DNA of 11,358 bases from an uncultured Faecalibacterium sp. (GTDB taxonomy: Bacteria > Bacillota > Clostridia > Oscillospirales > Ruminococcaceae). The stretch lies in NCBI GenBank assembly GCA_900539945.1, contig UQDV01000045.1:1-11358 (forward strand), read 5' to 3'. The notes below the pieces were generated by a model, which had not been told where the DNA came from, made no database searches, and saw nothing but the letters and a program-made list of their open reading frames with translations. Below, in pieces: positions 1 to 5,452 of the stretch (the stretch's first letter is position 1; every line of letters begins with the position of its first letter). Position numbers and translations under genes: made by a program.

Positions 1-12
1 AGAAAATTCAGA

Positions 13-44
13 GCGGCAGCTAGGGTGGAACCACCAGCCGCCGC
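13..44 (-). terminator. Long GC-rich hairpin downstream of the replication gene
   Basis: The arms 13-28 and 31-44 can pair into a stem of about 14 bp with one mismatch and a two-base bulge around a two-base loop. On the minus strand it is followed by a modest T-containing tail (TGAATTTTCT). It begins about 37 bases after the stop codon of the replication gene. It could be a terminator or an attenuator for a gene further left. A 13-codon frame (20-61, minus), with AAAGGAG ten bases before its ATG, overlaps the hairpin, which would fit a leader-peptide arrangement. The window ends too soon to judge. Confidence 0.3.
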
Positions 45-80
45 AGGTAAAGGGTTCTCATGGGTGGACGCTCCTTTCGG

Positions 81-995
81 TCAGTTGTTGGGCGGGCGGC
101 CCCAATCAGGCTGCGCCATATCGTGCGCCACAAGGGACGCATAGTAGCTGTTGATGGTGCTGGGCGCGTTAAAAAGCATGGCCCGCAGGTATTGCTTGAT
201 GTTGCGGACTTTGGTAGTGTTATCTCGCAGGCAGTCCATGACGAACTCGATGTGATGGCTGTCCAGCTTCAAGAATTTCGCCTTGACCAGCTCTGCCGGG
301 TAATCGTCCCCGGCCACCCGGATGGACTTGCGGTTGGTGCAGACGGTTTCCAGCAGGATGTCCACGATCTCGTCCAGCTGCTCCCGGTCTATCCGGGGAT
401 TCCGGATGAGGGTGTCATACTCGATGTTCTCCAAAATCAGGTCCCGGTAGATTTGATAGGCCGCTTCCTTTCGGCTTCCTGTCCGTTCCGGCGGCGGTGC
501 CGCTGTCTCGTCCTCGTCCAAAGGCAAGGGGTTTGGGGAATGGATAGGAATGGAATCGGTATTTAATCCCTCTTTCTTTTGTTTTTCTGTAATTAGTTTA
601 TCTTTATTTAATTGCATTGGATTTTCCAATGTAGGGTTTTCCTGCGTGGGATTCTCCAACGTTGGATTTTCCAATGTAGGTGAAACCGATGCAGGAATGG
701 GCTGCGGCAGCTCAAAGATTACATAGTCTGCGCCGCGCAGCCGCCCTTTCTCATCCCGTTCTCTGGAACGCTGGATGTAGCCCGTCTGTTCCAGTTCCCG
801 GATGGCCTGCCGTATCGCGTCTATGCTTTCCCGGTTGATACGGGCCAGCCCTTGCAGGGTGTAATCCCAATCTTCCGGCAGGGAGAGCATTTGGGAGAGT
901 AAGCCCTTGGCTTTCAGGGACAAGGCCCGGTTCCGCAGGTGGTGGTTTGACATGACCGTGTAGCCGCTGTTCTTTTCTACCCGAAAAACTGCCAT
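81..995 (-). CDS. Replication-initiator-like protein of an integrative element (winged helix, DUF6017-like)
   Basis: Residues 1 to about 95 form a helix-turn-helix domain: AKGLLSQMLSLPEDWDYTL, then a recognition-helix-like stretch (INRESIDAIRQAIRELEQTGYI) and a wing (RLRGADYVIFE). This is the arrangement of RepA/DnaD-type initiator N-termini. Residues 106-125 are four PTLEN/PTQEN repeats followed by PMQLN, a polar linker with low-complexity sequence to about residue 170. Residues 176-304 (AAYQIYRDLILENIEYDTL to the end) match the DUF6017 domain as I recall it from Clostridial conjugative elements. The likely role is to bind an origin on the element and recruit the host replication machinery during transfer or maintenance. 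AAAGGAGG stands ten bases before the ATG, so the start is well supported. Length (304 aa) is ordinary for the family. The role rests on family resemblance and location at the element's end. Confidence 0.75.
   Translation of the reverse strand: MAVFRVEKNSGYTVMSNHHLRNRALSLKAKGLLSQMLSLPEDWDYTLQGLARINRESIDAIRQAIRELEQTGYIQRSRERDEKGRLRGADYVIFELPQPIPASVSPTLENPTLENPTQENPTLENPMQLNKDKLITEKQKKEGLNTDSIPIHSPNPLPLDEDETAAPPPERTGSRKEAAYQIYRDLILENIEYDTLIRNPRIDREQLDEIVDILLETVCTNRKSIRVAGDDYPAELVKAKFLKLDSHHIEFVMDCLRDNTTKVRNIKQYLRAMLFNAPSTINSYYASLVAHDMAQPDWGRPPNN
606..680 (-). repeat. 15-bp tandem repeat encoding PTLEN units
   Basis: Five 15-bp units lie in tandem inside the replication gene. Units one and four are identical (CCTACATTGGAAAAT on the minus strand), units two and three are diverged, and the last (606-620, PMQLN) is degenerate. 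They code PTLEN, PTLEN, PTQEN, PTLEN and PMQLN (residues 106-130). The unit length is a multiple of three, so slippage would change linker length without breaking the frame. Confidence 0.8.
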
Positions 996-1029
996 TTCAC
1001 GGATGCCTCCTTTCTGTTTTTGGGCAAAG

Positions 1030-1065
1030 AAAAAGCCGCAGGCTTTTTGTGAAAGTCTGCGGCTA
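1030..1065 (-). terminator. Alternative hairpins upstream of the replication gene (terminator or attenuator)
   Basis: Two overlapping hairpins are possible. The compact one pairs 1030-1037 with 1041-1048 (AAAAAGCC/GGCTTTTT, 3-base loop). The wider one pairs 1034-1041 with 1058-1065 (AGCCGCAG/CTGCGGCT, 16-base loop). On the minus strand both end in GGCTTTTTCTTT, like an intrinsic terminator, about 35 bases before the start of the replication gene. It would end the short frame at 1083-1223 or attenuate read-through from rlmD into the element. They share an arm, so they exclude each other. Confidence 0.5.
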
Positions 1066-1082
1066 TGCCGATTGTTAGATAT

Positions 1083-1223
1083 TCAATTCTTTGTGTTTCC
1101 GCACTCCATATCAATTACCACCGAAACGGTGATGTGATTTTCAATGCGTTTATTGCGGAGTTTATCGCCCTCGCCATCGAACACAACATGACGAGAAAAC
1201 AACGTAAAACGGATGATTTCCAC
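1083..1223 (-). CDS. Short reading frame next to the element junction, unidentified
   Basis: A GTG overlapping the rlmD stop (CTAGTG) opens a 46-residue frame beginning VEIIRFTLFSRHVVF and ending DMECGNTKN. I do not recognise it. The residues look like ordinary protein, not shadow sequence, with an amphipathic, strand-rich composition. No good ribosome site precedes the GTG. The same frame is open further upstream across the presumed junction, so it may be the 3' end of an element gene whose 5' part lies at the other end of the element and is joined only in the circular form. A translation-coupled small gene is the alternative. A terminator-like hairpin follows it. Confidence 0.35.
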   Translation of the reverse strand: MEIIRFTLFSRHVVFDGEGDKLRNKRIENHITVSVVIDMECGNTKN

Positions 1224-2377
1224 TAGATTTCTCTTTGTAGCGAAACTATCGCTTCGACATGCTCGCTGTGCGGGAACATATCCACCGGGGTGCTGCTCTC
1301 CACGCAGTAACCCTTTTTCGTCAGCAGGGCGAGGTCACGGGCCAGCGTTTCCGGGTTGCAGCTGACATAGACCACCCGCTTCGGGGCCATGCGGGCCACG
1401 CTCTCGATGAACTGCGGGGTGGAACCTTCCCGCGGCGGGTCCATGAAGATCACATCCGCACGCTCCCCGGCTGCGGCGGCTTCACTGATCCAGCGGGTAG
1501 CGTCGGCGGCAAAGAAGCGGGCATTCTTCACGCCGTTGTGCTTTGCGTTGCCGATGGCATCCTGCACAGCGTCGCGGTTCAGCTCCACACCCACCACCTG
1601 CTTTGCGTGGTCGGCAGCCGTCAGGCCGATAGTACCGATGCCGCAGTAGGCGTCCAGCACCACTTCTTTCCCGGTGAGATGCGCCGCTTCCACAGCCAGA
1701 CCGTACAGCACCTCGGTCTGGCTGTGGTTGATCTGGTAAAAGCTCCGGGGGCTGAGGGCATAGGTCTTGCCGCAGAGGGTATCCAGAATATACCCCTTGC
1801 CATACAGCACCTTTTCCGCATCACCCAGCACGACGCTGGTCTTGCGGGGGTTCACGTTCTGCACCACGGTGGTCACGGTCACGCCCCGCTTCTCGGCTTC
1901 TGCCAGCAGGGCCCGCACGAAGTTCTTGGCTCCGGGCAGCACGGCCTGCGCAGTGACCAGCACCACCATCACCTGCCCGGTGGCCACGCCCCGGCGCAGC
2001 AGGCAGTGGCGCACAAGGCCGGTGCCCTTGTCCTCATTGTAGGGCTGGTAGCGGCAGGCGATGGCCGCCGCCCGCACGGCCTCCATGGTCTTGTCCAGCA
2101 CTTCGTCCTGCAGCAGGCAGCGTTCCACCGGCAGCACCTTGTGACTGTTCGCTGCGTAGATGCCGGAGGTGAGTTTTCCACCCCAGCCGGTGGTGAAGGT
2201 GGAGATCACCTTGTTGCGGTAATGATAAGGGTTTTCCATGCCCCGGATGGCGTTCACCGGGCCGTACTTGCCCAGCAGCTTTTTCACGGTGGCTTCCTTC
2301 TGCTTCAGCTGCTCGGCATAGTCCAGCCCCAGCAGCGGGCAGCCGCCGCAGTTCTTGGCTCTCAGCTTGCAATCCAT
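1223..2377 (-). CDS. rlmD: 23S rRNA (uracil-C5)-methyltransferase (RumA/RlmD family)
   Basis: This enzyme transfers a methyl group from S-adenosylmethionine to C5 of uracil in 23S rRNA (U1939 in E. coli numbering; Gram-positive homologues may also modify U747). Cys3, Cys10, Cys13 and Cys87 fit the family's Fe-S cluster ligands. The SAM-binding motif is at about 240-249 (VLDAYCGIGTIG), DPPREGS at 313-319, the nucleophile Cys340 in SCNPETLARDL, and the general base Glu375 in HVE, 35 residues after the nucleophile as in E. coli RumA. The N-terminal TRAM domain is absent (384 aa against about 430-450), as in many short homologues. AAAAGGAG precedes the ATG. The gene follows the BlaI-type gene by 14 bases and is probably cotranscribed. 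The tail after Glu375 (AIVSLQREI) has atypical codons and appears to come from the inserted element. Activity is probably kept because the last catalytic residue is intact. Confidence 0.93.
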   Translation of the reverse strand: MDCKLRAKNCGGCPLLGLDYAEQLKQKEATVKKLLGKYGPVNAIRGMENPYHYRNKVISTFTTGWGGKLTSGIYAANSHKVLPVERCLLQDEVLDKTMEAVRAAAIACRYQPYNEDKGTGLVRHCLLRRGVATGQVMVVLVTAQAVLPGAKNFVRALLAEAEKRGVTVTTVVQNVNPRKTSVVLGDAEKVLYGKGYILDTLCGKTYALSPRSFYQINHSQTEVLYGLAVEAAHLTGKEVVLDAYCGIGTIGLTAADHAKQVVGVELNRDAVQDAIGNAKHNGVKNARFFAADATRWISEAAAAGERADVIFMDPPREGSTPQFIESVARMAPKRVVYVSCNPETLARDLALLTKKGYCVESSTPVDMFPHSEHVEAIVSLQREI

Positions 2378-2391
2378 CTTTCTCTCTCCTT

Positions 2392-2814
2392 TTACCCGTA
2401 GGGGTCATACAGATCGTATTCTTCCGCTTCCAGGTGCTTTTCCTCCAGCACCTTCATGGCCTGTTCCAGTTCGCTCTGCCCGCAGCCGCTCTCGCTGACC
2501 AGCGCCCGCACGGCTGCGGCAAGGTCCCCGCCAAAGAGGGTGTCCAGCCGCTGGCGCATGCTCCACACACCGTAGGCACGCTGGGTGACCGTGGCCGCAT
2601 AAATGTTGTGGTTGCCCTGCTTTCCGCTCTTCACCCAGCCTTTTTCTTCCAGCCGGTACAGAAAATTGAGCACCGTGGCCGGGGCCCAGCCCTTACCGCG
2701 GAGTTTTTCGTCAATATCCCGCCGGGTGGCGGGTTCCCGGCAGGCCCACACCGCCAGCATCACCTGTTCCTCTGCTGCCGAAAGCGGCCGCAGCCGGTCC
2801 GGGAGTCCGTACAT
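2392..2814 (-). CDS. BlaI/MecI/CopY-family transcriptional repressor
   Basis: This is a small (140 aa) winged-helix repressor. Residues 10-75 carry the family pattern: LSAAEEQVMLAVW, a turn, a recognition helix near APATVLNFLYRLEEKGWV, and the wing KSGKQGNHNIYAA. The C-terminal half (about 85-130) is helical and acidic, as in the dimerisation domain of BlaI. AAAGGAGG lies ten bases before the ATG. Relatives repress beta-lactamase or copper genes and are usually released by a BlaR1-type protease encoded beside them. No such protease and no resistance gene is seen here. Instead the gene is followed at 14 bases by rlmD. An ACATTTGT site sits just downstream of its own predicted -10 box, which suggests autoregulation. 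The inducing signal cannot be told from sequence. Confidence 0.85.
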   Translation of the reverse strand: MYGLPDRLRPLSAAEEQVMLAVWACREPATRRDIDEKLRGKGWAPATVLNFLYRLEEKGWVKSGKQGNHNIYAATVTQRAYGVWSMRQRLDTLFGGDLAAAVRALVSESGCGQSELEQAMKVLEEKHLEAEEYDLYDPYG

Positions 2815-2842
2815 CTGCGCAGCCCCTCCTTTCGCGTTTTTC

Positions 2843-2861
2843 TTTTACATTTGTCTCTGTT
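2843..2861. promoter_or_regulatory. Candidate repressor operator 1 (direct-repeat copy A)
   Basis: The sequence TTTTACATTTGTCTCTGTT contains the symmetric core ACA-TT-TGT (2847-2854). BlaI, MecI and CopY family operators are built on TACANNTGTA-like cores, so this is a plausible site for the adjacent repressor. It recurs at 2936-2954 with one mismatch. Confidence 0.5.
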
Positions 2862-2866
2862 GTTCC

Positions 2867-2895
2867 ATTATACCGGGTTTTGTCAGAAAAGGCAA
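2867..2895 (-). promoter_or_regulatory. Promoter of the BlaI-type gene and rlmD
   Basis: On the minus strand TTGCCT (2890-2895) is followed after 17 bases by a perfect TATAAT (2867-2872). Transcription would start near 2860, leaving a leader of about 45 bases with the AAAGGAGG ribosome site. The ACATTTGT core at 2847-2854 falls just past the start, where a bound repressor would block it. Confidence 0.7.
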
Positions 2896-2935
2896 GAGGC
2901 AGAAATCCCGATGGAATCAGGCTATTTCAGCTTGT

Positions 2936-2954
2936 TTTTACAGTTGTCTCTGTT
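2936..2954. promoter_or_regulatory. Candidate repressor operator 2 (direct-repeat copy B)
   Basis: The sequence TTTTACAGTTGTCTCTGTT matches copy A in 18 of 19 positions and keeps the ACA-NN-TGT core (2940-2947). The copies are 93 bp apart, close to nine helical turns, which would suit two repressor dimers bound on one face or a loop. A third bare core, ACATTTGT, lies at 2973-2980, nearer the serC promoter. Confidence 0.5.
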
Positions 2955-3035
2955 TTTGTCTTTGCTCGGCGTACATTTGTGTGCTTTGTGCCTGCACAGG
3001 GGCTTTTCCGGCAGTATCTTTGTGCAAAGATGCTC

Positions 3036-3065
3036 TTGTTTTCGTGCCCGCAAAACCGGTATACT
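3036..3065 (+). promoter_or_regulatory. Probable serC-serA promoter
   Basis: TTGTTT (3036-3041) and TATACT (3060-3065) are spaced by 18 bases. The predicted start near 3072 gives a leader of about 68 bases containing the 3088-3112 hairpin. The -10 box is good and the -35 weak. Confidence 0.5.
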
Positions 3066-3087
3066 ACGGCTACGGAAATGATCCAGA

Positions 3088-3112
3088 AAGCATCGCAAAA
3101 CAGTCGATGCTT
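3088..3112 (+). promoter_or_regulatory. Hairpin in the serC leader
   Basis: AAGCATCG (3088-3095) and CGATGCTT (3105-3112) form a perfect 8-bp stem with a 9-base loop in the 5' leader, about 27 bases before the serC start. It has no T tail, so it is not a terminator. It may stabilise the mRNA or bind a regulator. It is too small for a T-box or a known serine-responsive riboswitch. Confidence 0.4.
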
Positions 3113-3139
3113 CGTGATACAGGAAAGGGAGAGTTCATT

Positions 3140-4222
3140 ATGGCACGAGTATACAACTTCAGCGCAGGCCCCAGCATGCTGCCCGAGAAGGTCCTCCGGC
3201 AGGCACAGGCAGAGCTGCTGGAATACGGCGACAGCGGCCAGAGCGTGATGGAGATGAGCCACCGCAGCAAGTGGTTCGACGCCATCATCAAGGACACTGA
3301 GGCCACCCTGCGCCGCGTGATGAACATCCCCGACAACTACAAGGTGGGCTTCTTCCAGGGCGGTGCCACCCAGCAGTTTGCCATGGTGCCGCTGAACTTC
3401 ATGACCACCGGCAAGGCGGACTACATCGTCACCGGCAACTTCTCCAATCTGGCCGCCAAGGAAGCCGCCAAGTTCGGCGAGGCCAACATCGTGGCATCCA
3501 GCAAGGACAAGAACTTCACCTACATCCCGGATGTGAACACCATCCCTTACAATAAGGATGCCAGCTATATCCACATCTGCCAGAACAACACCATCTTCGG
3601 CACCCAGTACGTCGAGGTGCCCCAGGTGGAGGGCGTGCCGCTGGTGGCGGACATGAGCTCCATGATCCTCTCGAAGCCCGTGGATGTGACCAAGTACGGC
3701 TGCATCTACTTCGGTGTGCAGAAGAACGTGGCCCCCGCCGGCATGGCCATTGCCATCGTCCGGGAGGACCTGCTGGGCCATGCCGCCGACACCGTGCCCA
3801 CCATGATGAACTACACCACCCTGCTGAACAAGGACAGCATGTACAACACCCCGCCGTGCTGGTGCATCTACATGACCGGTCTGGTGCTCAAGTATCTGGA
3901 AAACGACATCGGCGGTCTGGCCAACATGCAGAAGATCAACGAAGCCAAGGCCAAGGTGCTGTATGATTATCTGGACGGGCAGGAATTCTTCACGAACCCC
4001 GTGGAGCACCGTTACCGCAGCACCATGAACGTGACCTTCACCAGCCCCACCCCCGACCTGGACAAGAAGTTCTGCGCCGAGGCCGCCGAGGCCGGGTTCG
4101 TGAACCTGAAGGGCCACCGCCTGGTGGGCGGCATGCGCGCTTCCATCTATAACGCCATGCCAGCCGAGGGTGTGGACAAGCTGGTGGACTTCATGGAGAA
4201 GTTCCGCAAGGAGAACGCATAA
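3140..4222 (+). CDS. serC: Phosphoserine aminotransferase
   Basis: This PLP enzyme converts 3-phosphohydroxypyruvate and glutamate to phosphoserine and 2-oxoglutarate, the second step of serine synthesis, in the cytosol. The N-terminus VYNFSAGPSMLPEKVL is the family signature. GGATQQF (74-80) lies in the cofactor phosphate-binding region, Asp171 in ADMSS is the PLP-ring aspartate, and Lys195 in FGVQKNVAPAG is the Schiff-base lysine. The C-terminal HRLVGGMRASIYNAM is also typical. At 360 aa it has the usual full length. The ATG at 3140 follows GGAAAGGGAGAG and matches family N-termini. The frame is open further upstream, but no start there is supported. serA follows after 17 bases with its own ribosome site, so the two are an operon. 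No serB is present in the window. Confidence 0.97.
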   Translation: MARVYNFSAGPSMLPEKVLRQAQAELLEYGDSGQSVMEMSHRSKWFDAIIKDTEATLRRVMNIPDNYKVGFFQGGATQQFAMVPLNFMTTGKADYIVTGNFSNLAAKEAAKFGEANIVASSKDKNFTYIPDVNTIPYNKDASYIHICQNNTIFGTQYVEVPQVEGVPLVADMSSMILSKPVDVTKYGCIYFGVQKNVAPAGMAIAIVREDLLGHAADTVPTMMNYTTLLNKDSMYNTPPCWCIYMTGLVLKYLENDIGGLANMQKINEAKAKVLYDYLDGQEFFTNPVEHRYRSTMNVTFTSPTPDLDKKFCAEAAEAGFVNLKGHRLVGGMRASIYNAMPAEGVDKLVDFMEKFRKENA

Positions 4223-4239
4223 CAGAGGGGATTCAAGAT

Positions 4240-5400
4240 ATGTATACCATCAAAACTTTGAACGCCATCAGCCCGGTGGGCCTGGCTAAGCTGAACAAGA
4301 ACCTGTTTGACGTGGCGGTGGACGCCGATGCCCCGGACGGCATTCTGGTGCGCAGCGCCGACCTGCTGAACACCACCTTCCACGACAATCTGCTGGCCAT
4401 TGCCCGTGCCGGTGCCGGGGTCAACAACATCCCCCTGGACCGTTGCAGTGAGCAGGGCATCGTGGTGTTCAACACCCCCGGTGCCAACGCCAACGCCGTG
4501 GCTGAACTGGTGATCGGGATGCTGATCGCCGGCAGCCGCAATGTGGCCGACGCCGCCCAGTGGTGCCAGGGCCTTGCCGGAGACCCGGCCATGGCCAAGA
4601 CCGTGGAAAAGGGCAAGAAGAAGTTCGTGGGCAACGAGATCAAGGGCAAGACGCTGGGCGTCATCGGTCTGGGCGCCATCGGCTCCCGCGTGGCCAACTG
4701 CGCCATTGAGCTGGGCATGGAAGTGTACGGCTACGACCCCTACATCTCCATTGAGGCAGCCTGGAACCTGAGCAGCCAGGTACACCACTGTGTGAACCTG
4801 AACGACATGCTGCCCCTGTGCGACTACATCACCATCCATGTGCCCTACCTGCCCACCACCAAGGACACCATCAATGCCCAGACCCTGGCCCTGTGCAAGG
4901 ACGGGGTCAAGATCCTGAACTATGCCCGCGGTGAGCTGGTGAACACTGCCGCCCTGCTGGAGGCCATGGATACCGGCAAGGTGTCCGGCTACATGACCGA
5001 CTTCCCGTCGGAAGCCATCCTGGGCAAGCCCGGCATCGTGTGCACCCCTCACCTGGGCGCTTCCACCCCGGAAGCCGAGGACAACTGCGCCGTGATGGCC
5101 GCGCAGGAGATCAGTGACTACCTGAAAAACGGCAACATCACCCACTCGGTGAACATGCCGGAGGTGCACCAGCCCCGTGCCGGCGGCAAGCGCATCTGCA
5201 TCATCCACAAAAACGAGCCCGGCATGATCAGCCAGATCACCGCCCTGACCACCGAGGCCGGCCTGAACATCGAAAACATGGTGAACAAGAGCAAAAAGAA
5301 TATGGCCTACACCATGCTGGACGCCACCGGTGCCGTGGATGCCCGCCTGAGCGAAAAGCTGAGCGCAATCCCCGCCGTGATCCGGGTCCGGATCCTGTAA
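4240..5400 (+). CDS. serA: D-3-phosphoglycerate dehydrogenase (ACT-domain type)
   Basis: This enzyme oxidises 3-phosphoglycerate to 3-phosphohydroxypyruvate with NAD+, the first step of serine synthesis. The substrate-binding segment includes ARAGAGVNNIP (55-65). The Rossmann motif GLGAIG is at 143-148, with Asp166 (YGYDPY) at the usual acidic position that selects NAD. Catalytic residues are Arg230 (NYARGELVN) and His271 (TPHLGAST), with Glu258 the likely acid between them. The C-terminus, about 317-386 (RICIIHKNEPGMISQIT onward), is a single ACT domain, which in relatives senses serine for feedback inhibition. At 386 aa it is the short form lacking the extra intervening domain of the longest enzymes. 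AGAGGGG precedes the ATG. The order serC-serA puts the second-step gene first. Confidence 0.96.
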   Translation: MYTIKTLNAISPVGLAKLNKNLFDVAVDADAPDGILVRSADLLNTTFHDNLLAIARAGAGVNNIPLDRCSEQGIVVFNTPGANANAVAELVIGMLIAGSRNVADAAQWCQGLAGDPAMAKTVEKGKKKFVGNEIKGKTLGVIGLGAIGSRVANCAIELGMEVYGYDPYISIEAAWNLSSQVHHCVNLNDMLPLCDYITIHVPYLPTTKDTINAQTLALCKDGVKILNYARGELVNTAALLEAMDTGKVSGYMTDFPSEAILGKPGIVCTPHLGASTPEAEDNCAVMAAQEISDYLKNGNITHSVNMPEVHQPRAGGKRICIIHKNEPGMISQITALTTEAGLNIENMVNKSKKNMAYTMLDATGAVDARLSEKLSAIPAVIRVRIL

Positions 5401-5413
5401 ATCCTCCCCTGCC

Positions 5414-5452
5414 AAAGGAGCCGCCGTGCAGCTGCACGGCGGCTCCTTTTTT
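5414..5452 (+). terminator. Intrinsic terminator of serC-serA, shared with convergent lysR
   Basis: Bases 5414-5449 are a perfect 36-base palindrome (AAAGGAGCCGCCGTGCAG and its complement), giving a very stable GC-rich stem followed by T5447-T5452. It begins 14 bases after the serA stop and abuts the stop of lysR on the other strand. The symmetric arms, ending in A and T runs, may also terminate lysR transcription. Confidence 0.93.

Larger units (their letters stand above)
1..1256. mobile_element. End of an integrative element inserted in the 3' end of rlmD
   Basis: What is seen: left of about 1255 the sequence becomes visibly more A/T-rich and its codon use changes. It carries a replication-initiator-like gene of the DUF6017 type, which is typical of Tn1549-like conjugative elements of Clostridia. 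The last codons of the neighbouring rlmD (GCG, ATA, TCG, CTA, AGA) are unlike the GC-ending codons of the rest of that gene. Family knowledge: integrative elements with serine recombinases have been described in the 3' end of rumA genes in streptococci. Inference: the element entered rlmD near the HVE codons (1253-1261) and supplied a substitute gene tail. The other end, the integrase and the transfer genes lie outside the window, so the boundary is approximate and the element class unproven. Confidence 0.6.
2815..3139. promoter_or_regulatory. Divergent control region between the BlaI-type gene and serC
   Basis: This 325-bp stretch holds no convincing gene. It contains a minus-strand promoter for the repressor operon, a plus-strand promoter for serC, three ACANNTGT cores (2847-2854, 2940-2947, 2973-2980), a 19-bp direct repeat covering the first two, and a leader hairpin before serC. 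Its higher A/T content and lack of coding bias separate it from the flanking genes. The open frame that reaches upstream from serC through this region has no start signal and is not coding. Confidence 0.7.

Noticed and set aside
60..566. Plus-strand 168-codon frame across the replication gene
   Set aside because: No ribosome site or recognisable domain; the minus strand has a well-started gene with known domains.
606..680. CRISPR-like array
   Set aside because: The 15-bp units are contiguous, in frame and have no spacers; it is a coding repeat.
1259..2401. Plus-strand frame antisense to rlmD
   Set aside because: Shadow frame; the minus-strand product has all catalytic motifs.
2603..3139. 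Upstream extension of the serC frame
   Set aside because: The added sequence is non-homologous, crosses both promoters and the repressor gene, and lacks a ribosome site. The ATG at 3140 gives the exact family N-terminus.
2927..4117. Minus-strand frame antisense to serC
   Set aside because: Shadow of a codon-biased gene, with no domain and no ribosome site.
4147..5415. Minus-strand frame antisense to serA
   Set aside because: Shadow with repetitive Gly/His/Val composition; serA is complete on the other strand.
5414..5449. Palindrome as a site-specific recombination or protein-binding site
   Set aside because: Its place just after serA, its GC-rich stem and its T tail explain it fully as a terminator.
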